This document shows positions 13,385-24,372 of a DNA stretch of 64,000 nucleotides, one piece after another. The DNA is taken from assembly GCA_037102815.1 (NCBI GenBank), contig BTPP01000004.1, forward strand, positions 496,001 to 560,000, in the 5' to 3' direction. The notes beneath the pieces were generated by a model that made no database searches, had not been told where the DNA came from, and saw nothing but the letters and a program-made list of their open reading frames with translations. This DNA is from Neurospora intermedia (taxonomy: Eukaryota; Ascomycota; Sordariomycetes; Sordariales; Sordariaceae). How positions within the stretch are numbered: the stretch's first letter is position 1; each line of letters opens with the position of its first letter. The position numbers and the translations under genes are program-made.

Positions 13385-14147
13385 AGGTCTGTTACGGTTT
13401 TGCGCCAAAACGCCGTCGGCTGCAGAATCTCCTATATAAACTCCAGATTTTATTTTTATATATTTATATATAATAAAACAACGAAAAATAGTATAAGTAA
13501 AAATAAAATATCCGGAGGATAGTCTTTCGAAGCTCTTTCTAAATATATAGTTTTTATAAAGCTCGGACTACCTATTATAGTAATACAACCTTAAAGGTAA
13601 GCCTCCGTCGGCTGTAGTCGCTTTAGAACTTTTAGACACTCCTTATTTTAAGAGTCAAAATTAAGGTTATAATAACAAAAAATATATACCGAGGATGGCC
13701 TCGATGAGACGATTCTAATAGTACCATTTCTATAATGCACGGACCACCCGTTGAGGTAATGCAACCTCGAGGGGGTAGTATTCCATTTTCTAGCTTTTAG
13801 ATTTTTTACTTTTCCAACCTTATTTTGGGACGTATAAATATAAGAAATATATGTAGAGGATGGCCTCGTGAAGGCGGTTCTAACGGTGCCATTTTTATAA
13901 TACCTAGACTATTCGTTGAAGTAATGCAACCTTTAGGGGGTAAAAGCCTAAAAGTTCAAAGCCTTGCATCTTAATGAATATTAATCTTGGAAAAAAACTA
14001 AGACCACCACTAGAATCAGGGTAAAGGCTTTTATATAAAACGTATTTTTACTTATTTATATTAACTTTCCTGGATTTATAGTATATAATAATGCTTGGTT
14101 ATTCTTCTACAGCCGACGGCCAAAAAGCGCAAAACCCGCTCAGACCT
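13385..14147. mobile_element. TIR-flanked repeat (MITE-like) with internal triplication, RIP-eroded core
   Basis: About 45 bp at each end form imperfect terminal inverted repeats: AGGTCTG...GCCGTCGGCTGCAGAA on the left and TTCTACAGCCGACGGC...CAGACCT on the right. No transposase-like reading frame is seen inside. The interior is TA-rich. Three diverged copies of a unit of about 165-176 bp start near 13514, 13690 and 13855, each with a core like GAGGATGGCCTCG followed by GTAATGCAACCT. An inner piece of the TIR (CCGTCGGCTGTAG) recurs near 13607. Superfamily is not determined because no clear target duplication was found. Confidence 0.5.
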
Positions 14148-15539
14148 GCTACCGCAAAAACGGGTGGGGTGGGGTGGTTTTGGAGGTGAGTGGGTCATTG
14201 AGAACTGAGACTAGATAGGTATGCAATGCGATGCGCTGCGCTGCGCTGCTGTTCTGTCAGCTGCTGCTGCACATGTATTCTACAGATGAATCCCCATAAT
14301 CATGAAATCCAATTGCGCTGTTTTGTTTTCTCACGTCATCGAAAGGACCCTTTTTAAGAACTGGGCGATTTTGCAGAGAAAAACACACCAAAAAAAGAAA
14401 GGAAGGAAAAAGGCCTGGGCTCTCGATTCTCAGGGAGCACGCTAGTGGATCGATCACGAGGGAGTGGACCACTTTCTCCACAGTTTAATGTCCCTTGGCG
14501 GGAGTCGGGGTCCAGTTCAAGCCGATCAGTGTCACTCCCTTGTCCCATGGAATCGATGGATGATTCCCCGTTTTATTTCCTGCATCCGATCTTTTCTCTT
14601 TCTCTTTCACGGGCTCCCCCACATTTTGGGAGTTTTGGGATGGTTGGCTGACTGTAGAAAGAACTTGTGTTGCCTGGGAGCTGTCTAAAAGATTCAGGTG
14701 GAAGAGCTTCCCTTGGTGGAGGCGGACGAGGATTGGCATCCCATTGTTTGGAAGCGAGCGAAGGTCCCAGAAACTGGCTGGAATTCAACCACATGTTTCT
14801 CCAACTTCCAGATCGAGAAAGTGATGGCCCAGCTTGCCTTTGAAAGAAATCCCTGATCAAGGTTTCCTTCTCGTCCCTCTTTTTACATTTGCCTCCTTCC
14901 CTCTTTTCCTTTCACCTGTTTGGCTTCGACTTTGGTCGACTCTCTCGCTTCACTCATTTACCAACCATCGTTACCGTGACCGGTCATAACGGAAACAAAA
15001 ACCACACATCCTCGCTAACTAGCCAACATCAACAATCCTGGTGCCGAACAACCCGAGACGACGACGACCATCAATCAGTTACTTGGGACTGAAGAACTGC
15101 CATTCACTTTTCACAACCCCGCGCCAGCACAGCCTTTCTTGAAGCCAACCACCACCTGCGCATCTCCATTCCTTTCCCCACGAAGGATTCGCTGCGAGTG
15201 CGTTGCCCCATTGCATGCGACTAGGGGATCGACTAGGCAAAAAGCAATTAAACCGACTTTGGCCCATCTTAGCCGGTTAGTACGGGGAAACCCCTATAGG
15301 CCATCCCCTGCAAGGGCCGTTGTTGGTAAGGTAGGGTCCGCCGTGGGTCACATGGGCGGTGGTCCCTTGGTTAATCTCAATATTTTACGATACGACTCCC
15401 CACGTTACGAAGTCAGTCCACTCTCACTGTCAACATTCCATTGTCCGTCGTCCTCCTTGTCGGTTCGTTAGACGGGGGCAACATCATCACTTTCGTTTGT
15501 TTCCTTTGAAAACAACATCACACAAAACAAAAAGTCAAA
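14148..15539. other. Intergenic region and probable promoter/leader of the GH16 gene
   Basis: The DNA has normal composition with short simple runs (GCTGCGCTGCGCTGC near 14235) and a pyrimidine-rich, A-rich stretch just before the start codon. Several short overlapping reading frames exist, but none has a recognisable domain or a consistent frame, so I call no gene here. Confidence 0.5.
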
Positions 15540-17094
15540 ATGCGTTCAACAACGGTTTTGACTTTGGGCGCTGCTACTGCCCTGCTCGGCGCAGGCAACG
15601 TCCTCGCCGATGATATCCCAACCTGCTCATTGGACAAGAAATGTCCAGAGTCGGCGCCTTGCTGTTCTCGTAAGTTTACAAGTTCTCTTCACTCATCAGT
15701 TGGCACCACCACCACATCTGCCATCTTGACATCCATATCAACACAATGCACGACCGCAGCTCACTAACGCATCTATCCGCGCCACCGCAGAATACGGCCA
15801 ATGCGGCGTTGGCGCCTACTGCCTCGGCGGGTGCGACCCGCGCATGTCCTTCTCTCTAGACTCATGCGTGCCCGCCCCCGTCTGCCAAGACAAGACCTAC
15901 AAGATGGACAAAGCCTCCATGTCCAAGATTGTCGACATCAGCGAGTACCTCGGCGACCCTTCCAAGGCCGACTGGGTCTCGCAGGGTGAGCCCCTTTCGT
16001 ACAACGACAACACGCTGCTCACCATGCCCAAGAACTCGGTCGGCACCGTCCTGGCGTCCACCACGTACATGTGGTACGGCTCCGTCAAGGCGCGGCTCAA
16101 GACGTCGCGCGGCCGCGGCGTCGTGACGGCCTTCATCCTCATGTCGGACGTCAAAGACGAAATCGACTACGAGTTCGTCGGCTCCGAGCTCACCACGGCC
16201 CAAACCAACTACTACTTCCAGGGCATCCCGACGTACGCCAACAGCGGCAACATCAGCGTGACGGACACGTACTCCAACTGGCACGAGTACGAAATCCGCT
16301 GGACGCCCGACCAGATCCAGTGGCTCGTCGACGGCCAAGTCGGCCGCACCAAGCTCAAGTCGGAAACATGGAACGCCACAGCCAACCAGTGGGACTTCCC
16401 GCAGACGCCGTCGCGGGTGCAGCTGTCCATTTGGCCCGGCGGCGCGGCGTCCAACGCGCAGGGCACCATTGACTGGGCGGGCGGTGCGATTCAATGGGAC
16501 TCGGAGGACATCAAGAATTACGGGTACTACTTTGCTACGTTTGGAGAGATTACAGTGCAGTGCTACGACGCCAAGAGTCCCCCGGGGACGAACAAGGGCA
16601 CGTCGTATTACTATAATTCGTACAGAGCGACCAACGATACGGTGGTGGATAGCGATAAGCCTACGGTGCTGGCGTCGTTCCAGGGGACGGGTACGGATAT
16701 GGATGCTGGTAAGCCGAGTGGGACCAAGGGCGGATCGGCGAGCGCGACCAAGGCTGGTGGAAGCAAGGGGACGTCGGCGCCGAATTCGATTCCGGGCGCG
16801 GGAGCGGCGCCTAATCAGGTGCCGGGCGGAGGGTCGGGGAGTGTCTCTGGAGGATCTGGATCGTCGTCGTCCGGCAGTGATGGCGGAAGTTCGGCGGATG
16901 GTGATAGTGGGAGCGGCGCGAGCAGTGGTTCGAGTGCGTGTGGAATGAATGGGTTCTCGCAGAGTTGTGATGATGGAAGTGGAAGTGGAAGTGGCGGTTC
17001 GTCCACGAAGAATAATGGTGTCAAGACGAGGGATGTCCAGGGGGCGAGCGCGTTGGCGGCCGTGGTGGGGATTGTTGGGTTGATGGTTCTTTAA
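15540..17094 (+). CDS. Crh/Utr2-type GH16 cell-wall transglycosylase, GPI-anchored
   Basis: Two exons, 15540-15669 and 15791-17094 (121-bp GTAAGT...CAG intron), give 477 residues. Residues 1 to about 23 form a signal peptide. Next comes a Cys-rich segment (about 29-72, CCSQYGQCGVGAYCLGGC) like the CBM18 chitin-binding module of yeast Crh2/Utr2. A GH16 domain follows with DEIDYEFVG, giving catalytic residues E167, D169 and E171. The tail is a long Ser/Gly-rich linker and a hydrophobic C-terminus (GASALAAVVGIVGLMVL) typical of a GPI signal. Known family members move chitin chains onto beta-glucan at the cell surface, and this one should do the same. The first exon matters: an ORF-only reading would start at the later Met62 and miss the secretion signal. 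The splice restores CCS-QYGQCG across the junction, supporting the model. Confidence 0.93.
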
Positions 17095-18389
17095 AGATGT
17101 CTTGCTTGTTATGAAGGTCTATGAAGTAAGGTGGTAGCGGGTGTAGGGTTGGAAGAGACAGGTCTGATTAGTGCGCGAAGAAAGGACAGCACAGCAGGAG
17201 AGTAATGGTAATGGGTAATTGATGTCTTGTCTTGGTGTTGTCCTTCAGCGGTGCTTGTTTCTTCTTTTTAGGGAAGGGGCTGGGTAATCAAGTTTGTGCA
17301 GTGATTTGGGACTCGGAAGTTCTTATACCATTCTGTGGCGTTTGTGTTGATTCCAATTGCGACTCTTGACCATTTTCGACTCTTGACTCAGAGAGTATTG
17401 AATGACTGCGTTCTACCTAACACTATTTATGGTTTGGATTATGTATGGATGCTAGGGCTAATAAGAGAAAGGTGCGGTATACGGTATGCGATATGCAAGG
17501 AGGCATTAATGTATTTCTTGTCGTGTATGCGCGTAGGCTTTTCAAGTTGGCTGGTGCTAGGAGGGCTATCTTTGTTTTGATTGTGACTGTGACGATGACC
17601 TTTTTGAATAGAGAGGAGGGTTGATAAGGCTTGTCGGCCCTTGATAGTCAATGGACATGGTGTTGAATAGGTAGGTACTCAGGATCACCCCGTTGGAGGT
17701 GACTTCTGGTTGGACAATTGGACGTGCTGTTGTAGAGATAGGCAAGATATAGTCCGGTGGATATAACGAGCCTTTTGTCCTGTCCTTGTGAAAAATTCTT
17801 ACCATTCGTGTGGAAATTGCGGTCTGTATTTTGTAGACCTGTCCGGTTATGTGTCGACGTGAACTTTTTGGTGTTTCGTCGCGCTTTCTCTTCACGATGG
17901 CCGCCGGTTCCTTGTCATGAAGTTGAAGACGGGAGGGAAGACGCCTGGTGGAGCGTACTACCTACAGGGGCACAACAGGCAGCACTGGACTGTTAGTGGC
18001 TGCAGTGAGTGAGTGCCTGTTTCATCATTGCGTCTATGCAGCTGTTAGCGTCCCCCGGCCGGGTACTGTGCAATTGACGTTGACGTGCAGCGAGCAGGTC
18101 TCTTGTCGATCACAATCCACTAACATCTTGTAGGTCACGGCAAGTACCTCCACTCTTGACTTCATCTTCGTTCTTTCTTCAACTCCTTGGACATCGACTG
18201 CTTTGTATCATCACTTGGCCATGTTGAATATGGAAGGCACGATGATTCTGATATGTGTGTGTACTTCAACTTCTCCTTGAAGAAGCGACGTCTCTTTTCT
18301 ATTTCCTCGCCCTCACCCTCAGCTCAGCAAATGAACTTCTCTCCATCCTTTTACCGCTGTTTTATTCTGTCATCATGTCAACACCATCG
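17095..18389. other. Intergenic region 3' of the GH16 gene
   Basis: It holds the presumed 3' UTR of the GH16 gene and then DNA of ordinary composition. I saw no supported gene, repeat or RNA in it. Confidence 0.4.
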
Positions 18390-20080
18390 GCGGCGGCAAT
18401 CTGGTTACCGCATATGGCAAAAGGGGACCAAGATAGCTACAAGATTCGTCGAATAAATAACTGCCTTGGTCTCGATTCGCCTGTTGGCCAGGCTCGACCA
18501 CTCCTACGGGTCTCAGGAACGGGCCTGGCAGTGCCTGGGAAACCGGTAAAGAAGAGTTTTCCGCCATCCGACCACTCCTTATCACCGTCCATGGTGATTG
18601 TTGTGACTCTACAACTCCCCAATGGTTTCATGCCCTGCGGTTTCGGCCCAATGGTGGTAGTAGCCAAAAGGTACTGATCGACTATACCGACCCGAGGATC
18701 GAAGCTCTCGGGTCCTCTCGATATTACGCAGACGGGGACCCGAAGACGGAATGGCCCCTTGATCCGCGAGCTAGCTTACATAAGGATGGTAACACGTATC
18801 TGCTCGTCCAGGACTTTTGTCGCGAGGAATGAACTAGTCATGAAAGCTCGGCCAACTGTTTATTTGTCTTCAGCCTGTCCCATCCTACCTCTAGCGCGTG
18901 CGAAGATCAGGCAATGGATCAACACGGGCCAATGTCTCCTTCCCTTCCTGTGTTTTCTGGCATCGAGAACACCAAGGCTGACCACGCGACGAGACCGGTG
19001 TAGTGACTGCTTCTTGGCATGTCCAGAACCATCTCCAGTCCTATATTGTTCCCGTGCCACGATACAGGTCCCGTCATGGTTTCTTCGAGTCACGAACACG
19101 TTCCACCCGAGGCCCCGAGGCATCCAAGGCTGAGTAGAGCAAACACGGTACGGGGAGCACATCAACAGGTTCGCAGCACTTGAGCCACAACCCCCGCCGC
19201 ACATACAACCAGTCGGCTTACCGTTCCAACCGGAGACCTTCCGCGAGATCAGTAATGGTTATGACTTGTCTTCCCGCGTGCACTGTTTCTTGCAACAGCC
19301 GTGTGGCGCCTGGCCCATGACCAGTCCCCCTGCCGGAAGTAACTCCGCAATAAGGCAGCCATCACAGTGGGAATGACTTGGATGCCTTTTTACACTTGTT
19401 CCGAATGTTACACCACCAGCGCTTCCCAGGTTTCTGGGAATATTCAGCACTTGGGTTCAGGCTACATCCAATCTCGTTCGCTGGATATGTCAATTTTCCT
19501 CATCAAGAACCGACTCCCCAGCTTGCCAAGGGACTCGCGGAAGCAGAGTGCCATGTCCCCGGCGTGTTGCGGCGGGAGATCCGACACACCTTTTGCGTGC
19601 GGCTCGGCTTTCAGATGTTGGATGGTTCTCCGGAAGGTTTATGGCCACATACCCGGTGCAATGCAACACGTTTGTTCCCAATTATCTGTGTTTCTAATCC
19701 ATCATCCAGATTAATCCAAGATATTGGCGATACGGGCGCTACCCCTCATACCGGCTTCGCATCCGAGTGCACCATCGAAGCCTTCAACGTTCCCGGAGCC
19801 ATCACACCGGGTCAGGACTTGACGCTTAGCTGATCTGTGGAATCACTGGGAAGAGGACCACGAACATCAAACCAAAATCCTCCACGTGCTGGTGCAGCCG
19901 CCCTCGTGGAGAGGTAGCACAGCACACCGGTTCGTGACCCTTCTCACCATAGTGCTGAGCTGAATCTCCTTCAAAGTAGCCATACTGCGTCTTGGACGTT
20001 TCAAGCCTTATCCATCCTGGACCCACTGCAAGTCTGACGGAGCTAGTTCATGGAAACAAGTCCCGGTGCTCTATCATGAC
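18390..20080 (+). pseudogene. Coding-like fragments in shifting frames, possible decayed gene of unknown family
   Basis: Plus-strand DNA here yields protein-like stretches that are interrupted and move between frames. A strong one is at 18669-18826, beginning VLIDYTDPRIEALGSS and continuing with DPKTEWPLDPRASLHKDGN. Others include PFQPETFREISNGYDLSSR near 19210-19265, VNFPHQEPTPQLAKGL near 19490, and a stretch with NHWEEDHEHQTKILHVLVQP near 19845-19900. No family is recognised. The DNA is not TA-rich, so RIP is not the cause of decay. An alternative is a multi-intron gene that I failed to splice, or chance reading frames. Confidence 0.3.
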
Positions 20081-20138
20081 AATGTACTAGTGTACCTCGA
20101 TATTGCAGGGTCCTGATGGTACCTGGTCAGCCTTACCT

Positions 20139-20170
20139 CTTTTTTTTTTTTTTTTTTTTTCTTTTTTTTC
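20139..20170. repeat. Poly-T tract
   Basis: A near-pure T run of about 30 bases with one C lies about 370 bp upstream of the Clr5-domain gene. Poly(dA:dT) tracts often exclude nucleosomes in fungal promoters; that role here is inferred. Confidence 0.6.
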
Positions 20171-20453
20171 TCTTTGCCAGTCAACATGTAGCCGCACCCG
20201 CACACACACCCATTGAAGATCCTCATACCTCGGAGCGCTGCCGATGCATCTGGCGGTCTAGGGTTGATGCTGTTCCCGTGTTTTCAACGGTTCATCGTCA
20301 GGGCGAGAAAAGCTTCTCGTCTGTTGACTTTAACATGGTGTCGAGCGGCTCTAATTTCCTATCAACGGGAGTGACCAGTTCAGGTATATAACCACTTACC
20401 TGCTCCCCTCCGTCCCTCGTCATGCGTTCCACAGGCATTCAATAGGTCCTCAG

Positions 20454-20460
20454 TATAAAA
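20454..20460 (+). promoter_or_regulatory. TATA-like box upstream of the Clr5-domain gene
   Basis: TATAAAA lies 76 bp upstream of the ATG at 20536, a plausible distance for a core promoter with a short leader. It is a sequence match only. Confidence 0.45.
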
Positions 20461-20535
20461 GGGCCTCGGGAGCCTCCTGTTCTATTTTTGGGCTCCCGCC
20501 AGACCATTTTCCATCTTGCACCAAGTCGTTTCACA

Positions 20536-22132
20536 ATGTCAAACCTTTCCGAGAGACAGTCCAAGTTGGACAAACACCGGGACACCATCTATCGCTTATA
20601 CATCACGGAAAACAAAACCCTATCACAACTTATTGACATTATGAAACGCGACCATAACTTGCTGGCTTCGTACGTTACATTTCCTTTCCAAGTCAGGCCT
20701 TCTTATGTCAGGCCGATAGCTAACATGTGATGGCCACACAGGGACAAGAAATACAAGCGTTACTTCAAGATCTGGGGATTCGAGAAAAACTACAAGACCA
20801 GTGAAATGATATCCATGCTCAAGATGCAACAAAAGCGGCTCAGGGAAGGCAAGAAAACGATATTCTGCAACGAGAATGGGCAGAAGATACCCAAGAGCAA
20901 GTTCACGCGGTTTAAGAACCGTCACACAATCAGGGAGTTTGCGGATGGAGAGTTACAAGACGGTACGGTGGTACTTTCTATCTTCCATTTGGGACCATCG
21001 CTTATGCTTGGTAGTCGAAATCCCGAGAGGCATCACCTACAAAACACCCGAGCCAGATGACACCAAAACCCGGTTGAAGAATCGTCCCTGCACCAAAAGA
21101 ACTGGCGAGAGAACAGGCATGGGGATGGAGGAACCTCAAGTCATGCCCGCAAGACCAGGCTCGTCATTGTCTATGTCCTATCCGAACTGGAGCCAGTGTC
21201 GGGATACTGGTTTTACCCCAACTAATGCCTCTCCTGCGCCTTCGGCGTACTCCTTGAACACTACAATAGGTGCTCCCACTGCTCCAATGGCAGCCTACAC
21301 GTCGAGCCATCATGGCCAGATTGAGACACACTTCTCCCCATACTCGACGTCCATCAGCGACCCAGGTGAATATCAATCATCTGCAATTTTAAGGCAGGGC
21401 TCAGTGACATCTTTGCCGGCCTTTGACCTTAACCACAGCCGGGCTGGGCTCTTTACCAGTACCGTTCCTTCTCCCGCTCTTTCTGCATGCACATTGAACA
21501 CATCCCTCGGCTGTCAAACTTCTCCAGTGGCAGCTTACACGCCGAGCGCGTACTTTTCAACATATGTGCTGGATTCCTTAACACAGTTTTCAGGTGCCTA
21601 CACCGCGGGTTTTGTTCACTTATCCGCGAGCGCAAGGCCGGGATCATCGTCATGCAGTAACTATCAAGCGAACCATGTTGAGCCTTCCCGTGGTACTATA
21701 AACTCTCTCGCAACCTCGGCTTCATCACTAAACAACACCTGCGACCTTGATGCTTCATCCGCGTATCCCTTTAACAGCACAATCGCTGCCCCTGTTCCTC
21801 TTTCCTCTCCATGGAACGACCGTGGACAGTCTTCAGCCAATGCTTCCGTCTCACCGGCTCTACAACTCACTGATTCCTGTCCCTCTTCGACATATGCCCA
21901 GGTGGAGGCATCTCCCGTCGGTCCTAGACATGACAACTATACCGGTGATTATGGCGAATATGACAGTATACCAACAAGCAATGCGAACAACACATACTGC
22001 CCTGCGTTGCAGTCATACCTTGATGGAATTGAGCAGTACCCGTCCTGCAATTCCAACAATTACTACACTGCCGAATATCAGGGCGGCAATGGCGTGGATG
22101 AAAGTTTGGGGTTTCGATCTCAGTCCCATTGA
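20536..22132 (+). CDS. Clr5-domain protein
   Basis: Three exons, 20536-20669, 20742-20962 and 21015-22132, give 490 residues. Introns are 72 and 52 bp and end in CAG and TAG. The N-terminus reads DKHRDTIYRLYITENKTLSQ, then after the first splice KYKRYFKIWGFEKN, which is the hallmark order of the fungal Clr5 domain (named for a fission yeast silencing factor and common as a DNA-binding-like N-terminal module in filamentous fungi). The second splice joins ELQD to VEIPRGITYKTPEP, a motif usual at the end of this module. The rest, from about residue 150, is a Ser/Thr/Tyr/Asn-rich low-complexity region with recurring modules (AYSLNTTIGAP...PMAAYT; ACTLNTSLGCQ...PVAAYT; AYPFNSTIAAP). A nuclear or chromatin role is inferred from the domain only. 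Confidence 0.85.
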
Positions 22133-22714
22133 GGAAAGATGGTTCTGGTGATGGTGAGGATAAGGCGATGAGTGGGTATAGAGCAAAAAAGAAAAAAAAG
22201 AAAAAGGGGATAGAATGCTGCATTGAACTGACTTCTTTGACTTCTCCGCCCTTGAATATTCGGCATCGTGAGAGTAGGGGCTTACGCTGTCCCGTTTGTC
22301 GAGAAAGAAAGCTTCCTGGCCTGGACAATGCAGCATATGAACGGGGCAAGCCATGAAGCAGCCGGGGCATACCATTCCAAGCTATTTATTAGACATACAG
22401 ATAGATAAATCTGTCAACCCTCGCTAGAGTTTGTTAGCCCATCACATATGCGCCGTTTCATGACCGAGATTGTTTCATCGCTGTACATGTTGGAGTGAAG
22501 AGGTTCAGAAACATGAGGTTGATCTGGAAAAAGAAAAAAGATATAGGACATGGAAGACACGAAGGATATATCTGAGATTAATTCGAGGGGGACGAGAAAT
22601 TGATCGGGTATAAAAGAAAGACTCTCTTCCGGTTGGAATCTATTCTTGATTGGTCATGGCATCATAAATGAGTGGGGCGAGCATGGTAAGCTTCCCCGGA
22701 GGTTGCACTACATA
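22133..22714. other. Intergenic region between the Clr5 gene and a MITE
   Basis: It contains an A/G-rich run (AAAAAAGAAAAAAAAGAAAAAGGGG near 22184) in the presumed 3' UTR. No gene was seen. Confidence 0.45.
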
Positions 22715-23068
22715 CAGTAGATACCCCTGCTTTTGCAAATAATTCCGGCAGCCCAAATTCTTTGCAAAAGGGGGGGTTTTGCAAAAGGCGGCACTTGTGC
22801 ACAGACCAAGTATAGGCCTCTTGGCCACTAGTAGACTACCGTTAGACCAAAAAAGTGGGTCGGCTGGAGTGCCTGTCCCCTCGGTACAAGGGTATAAGTG
22901 TGCCGCCCCACCAAAATCACACCCCTGCTTTTGCAAATCCGGGCTATGAGCGTTGCAAATTGCAGTTAGCAATCCTAACCACCAGAGGGAATGCGGGCAG
23001 CCAGATTCTTTAGCAATAGGGGGGGTTTTTGCAAAAGGAGGGGGTTGCAAAAGCAGGGGTATCTACTG
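22715..23068. mobile_element. 354-bp MITE with perfect TIRs and TA target duplication (Tc1/mariner-pogo type)
   Basis: The left end CAGTAGATACCCCTGCTTTT plus GCAA is matched exactly by its reverse complement at the right end (TTGCAAAAGCAGGGGTATCTACTG), giving 24-bp perfect terminal inverted repeats flanked by TA on both sides (22713-22714 and 23069-23070). Inside, ACCCCTGCTTTTGCAAAT and a segment like GCAGCC(A)AGATTCTTTGCAAAAGG each occur twice in direct orientation, so the element looks like a tandem internal duplication. No transposase is encoded. A 136-codon minus-strand frame across it is a by-product of the repeat. The TA duplication and short TIR point to the Tc1/mariner/pogo (Fot) group. 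Confidence 0.8.
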
Positions 23069-23667
23069 TACAGTAACGGCTGAGATGGCCCCGCATTTTC
23101 AAAGCCATTGGCCTAAGCTTCTAGTGGCTTGAGCGGGTCCATTCCTACCATTGGACCAAACCAGACCAGACCATCGAGGTCCCGTCTCCAGGATAATTCA
23201 ATCCAGTATACTTAGGTCGCACGCTTCCTATGATCATCGGCAATCCAAAATAATTTCCCTCCGTTCAACCTATCCGTTATTGGATATCATACCAAGGTAT
23301 TGATCTCCTCGATCTGGTTTTGTGCGACGCCAGCCTAGTACCGCACTCAGCTACTAAGAACCGGAACCCATCTACCGCTTCTACTGAATTAGTGTAGCGC
23401 GCGCCTACTTCCACCCATCCATCGAACAGTTTCGTAACGCGACACCACTCACAACCTTACTAAGGCGCACACAAATCGCAAATAACCTTTATCTTTCTAC
23501 CTCCCCGAAGAGCAGGCAGTACAGCGATCCCTCTAGCCTTACGAGACGCAAGACGGTCGATTCCTTTCCCCTTGAGGCGACCACAACAAAATCCCCCCAT
23601 TGCCCCTACCTACTCAAGCATCCAACGAACCGACTGCCACCAACCAAAAAAACCAACCACCATCACA
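23069..23667. other. Intergenic region and leader of the DUF4604 gene
   Basis: Normal composition; C-rich, A-rich leader directly before the ATG. The MITE lies about 600 bp upstream of the start. No other gene was seen. Confidence 0.45.
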
Positions 23668-24372
23668 ATGAGCGGCTCCGGAGGCGGCTCCGCAGGAGGA
23701 GGGAAATTCAACCCCAAAAACCTCCACTACGACCGCTCCGCTACCCTCCCTCCCTTTCTCGCGCGATTACATGCACAACATGCCCCCGGGAACTTTGACG
23801 GTCCCGATCCGATCTTAGCAGCGCGAAGGAGACCGACGAAGAAACCGAGGAGTGGAAGTGAGGAGGCGGAGGATGCGCCGCTTGTGTTGGACGAACAAGG
23901 GAATGTGGTTGATGGAGTTAGTGTGGGGAGGGATGGGAGTGTTAGTGAGAGGGTGTCGACGACAATAATTAAAGAGGGAGCAGGGGGGGAGGAAAATACA
24001 GGGGAGGGGGAGGGGGAGGGGGAGGGGGACAACAACAAAGATGGGAAAGAGGCGAAAGAAGCGAAAGAAGCAAAGGAAGATAAAAGCGTAGGCATAGGAG
24101 CCAGTAAGAAGAAGAGAAAGGTAGGGAAAGTTATTGGTGGTGATGCTGATGATGACTCTGATCAAGAGCAAGAGCAAGACCCGCAAGATGGGGATGGGGA
24201 TGGACACGGCAAAAATCCAAAGGGGAGAAAGAAAACTGAGGCTATAGATGCCAAATATGAAAGCGGAAAAACGGAAGAGGCAGGGGAGAAACCAAAGCCC
24301 ACCAAGACGGCCAAGAAAAAGACGGCTAAGAAAATCAAGCTTAGCTTTGGTGATGGTGATGAGGAGGGTTGA
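23668..24372 (+). CDS. DUF4604-family protein (KIAA1143-like)
   Basis: A single exon of 234 residues starts at the ATG following CATCACA. The N-terminal KFNPKNLHYDRSATLPPFLA and later DEQGNVVDG match the layout of DUF4604 proteins, whose animal relative is KIAA1143. The middle is acidic and low-complexity, with GE and KEAKEA runs, followed by a Lys-rich stretch (KKKRKVGK; KTAKKKTAKKIK). It ends KLSFGDGDEEG, the usual acidic end for this family. The function of the family is not established; the basic clusters suggest a nuclear location. In the same frame, directly after the TGA, a coding-like spliced segment follows and is listed separately. Confidence 0.8.
   Translation: MSGSGGGSAGGGKFNPKNLHYDRSATLPPFLARLHAQHAPGNFDGPDPILAARRRPTKKPRSGSEEAEDAPLVLDEQGNVVDGVSVGRDGSVSERVSTTIIKEGAGGEENTGEGEGEGEGDNNKDGKEAKEAKEAKEDKSVGIGASKKKRKVGKVIGGDADDDSDQEQEQDPQDGDGDGHGKNPKGRKKTEAIDAKYESGKTEEAGEKPKPTKTAKKKTAKKIKLSFGDGDEEG

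Noticed and set aside
22640-23050. 136-codon minus-strand frame
   Set aside because: It lies across the MITE and its repeats; the repeated peptide pieces simply follow the repeated DNA.
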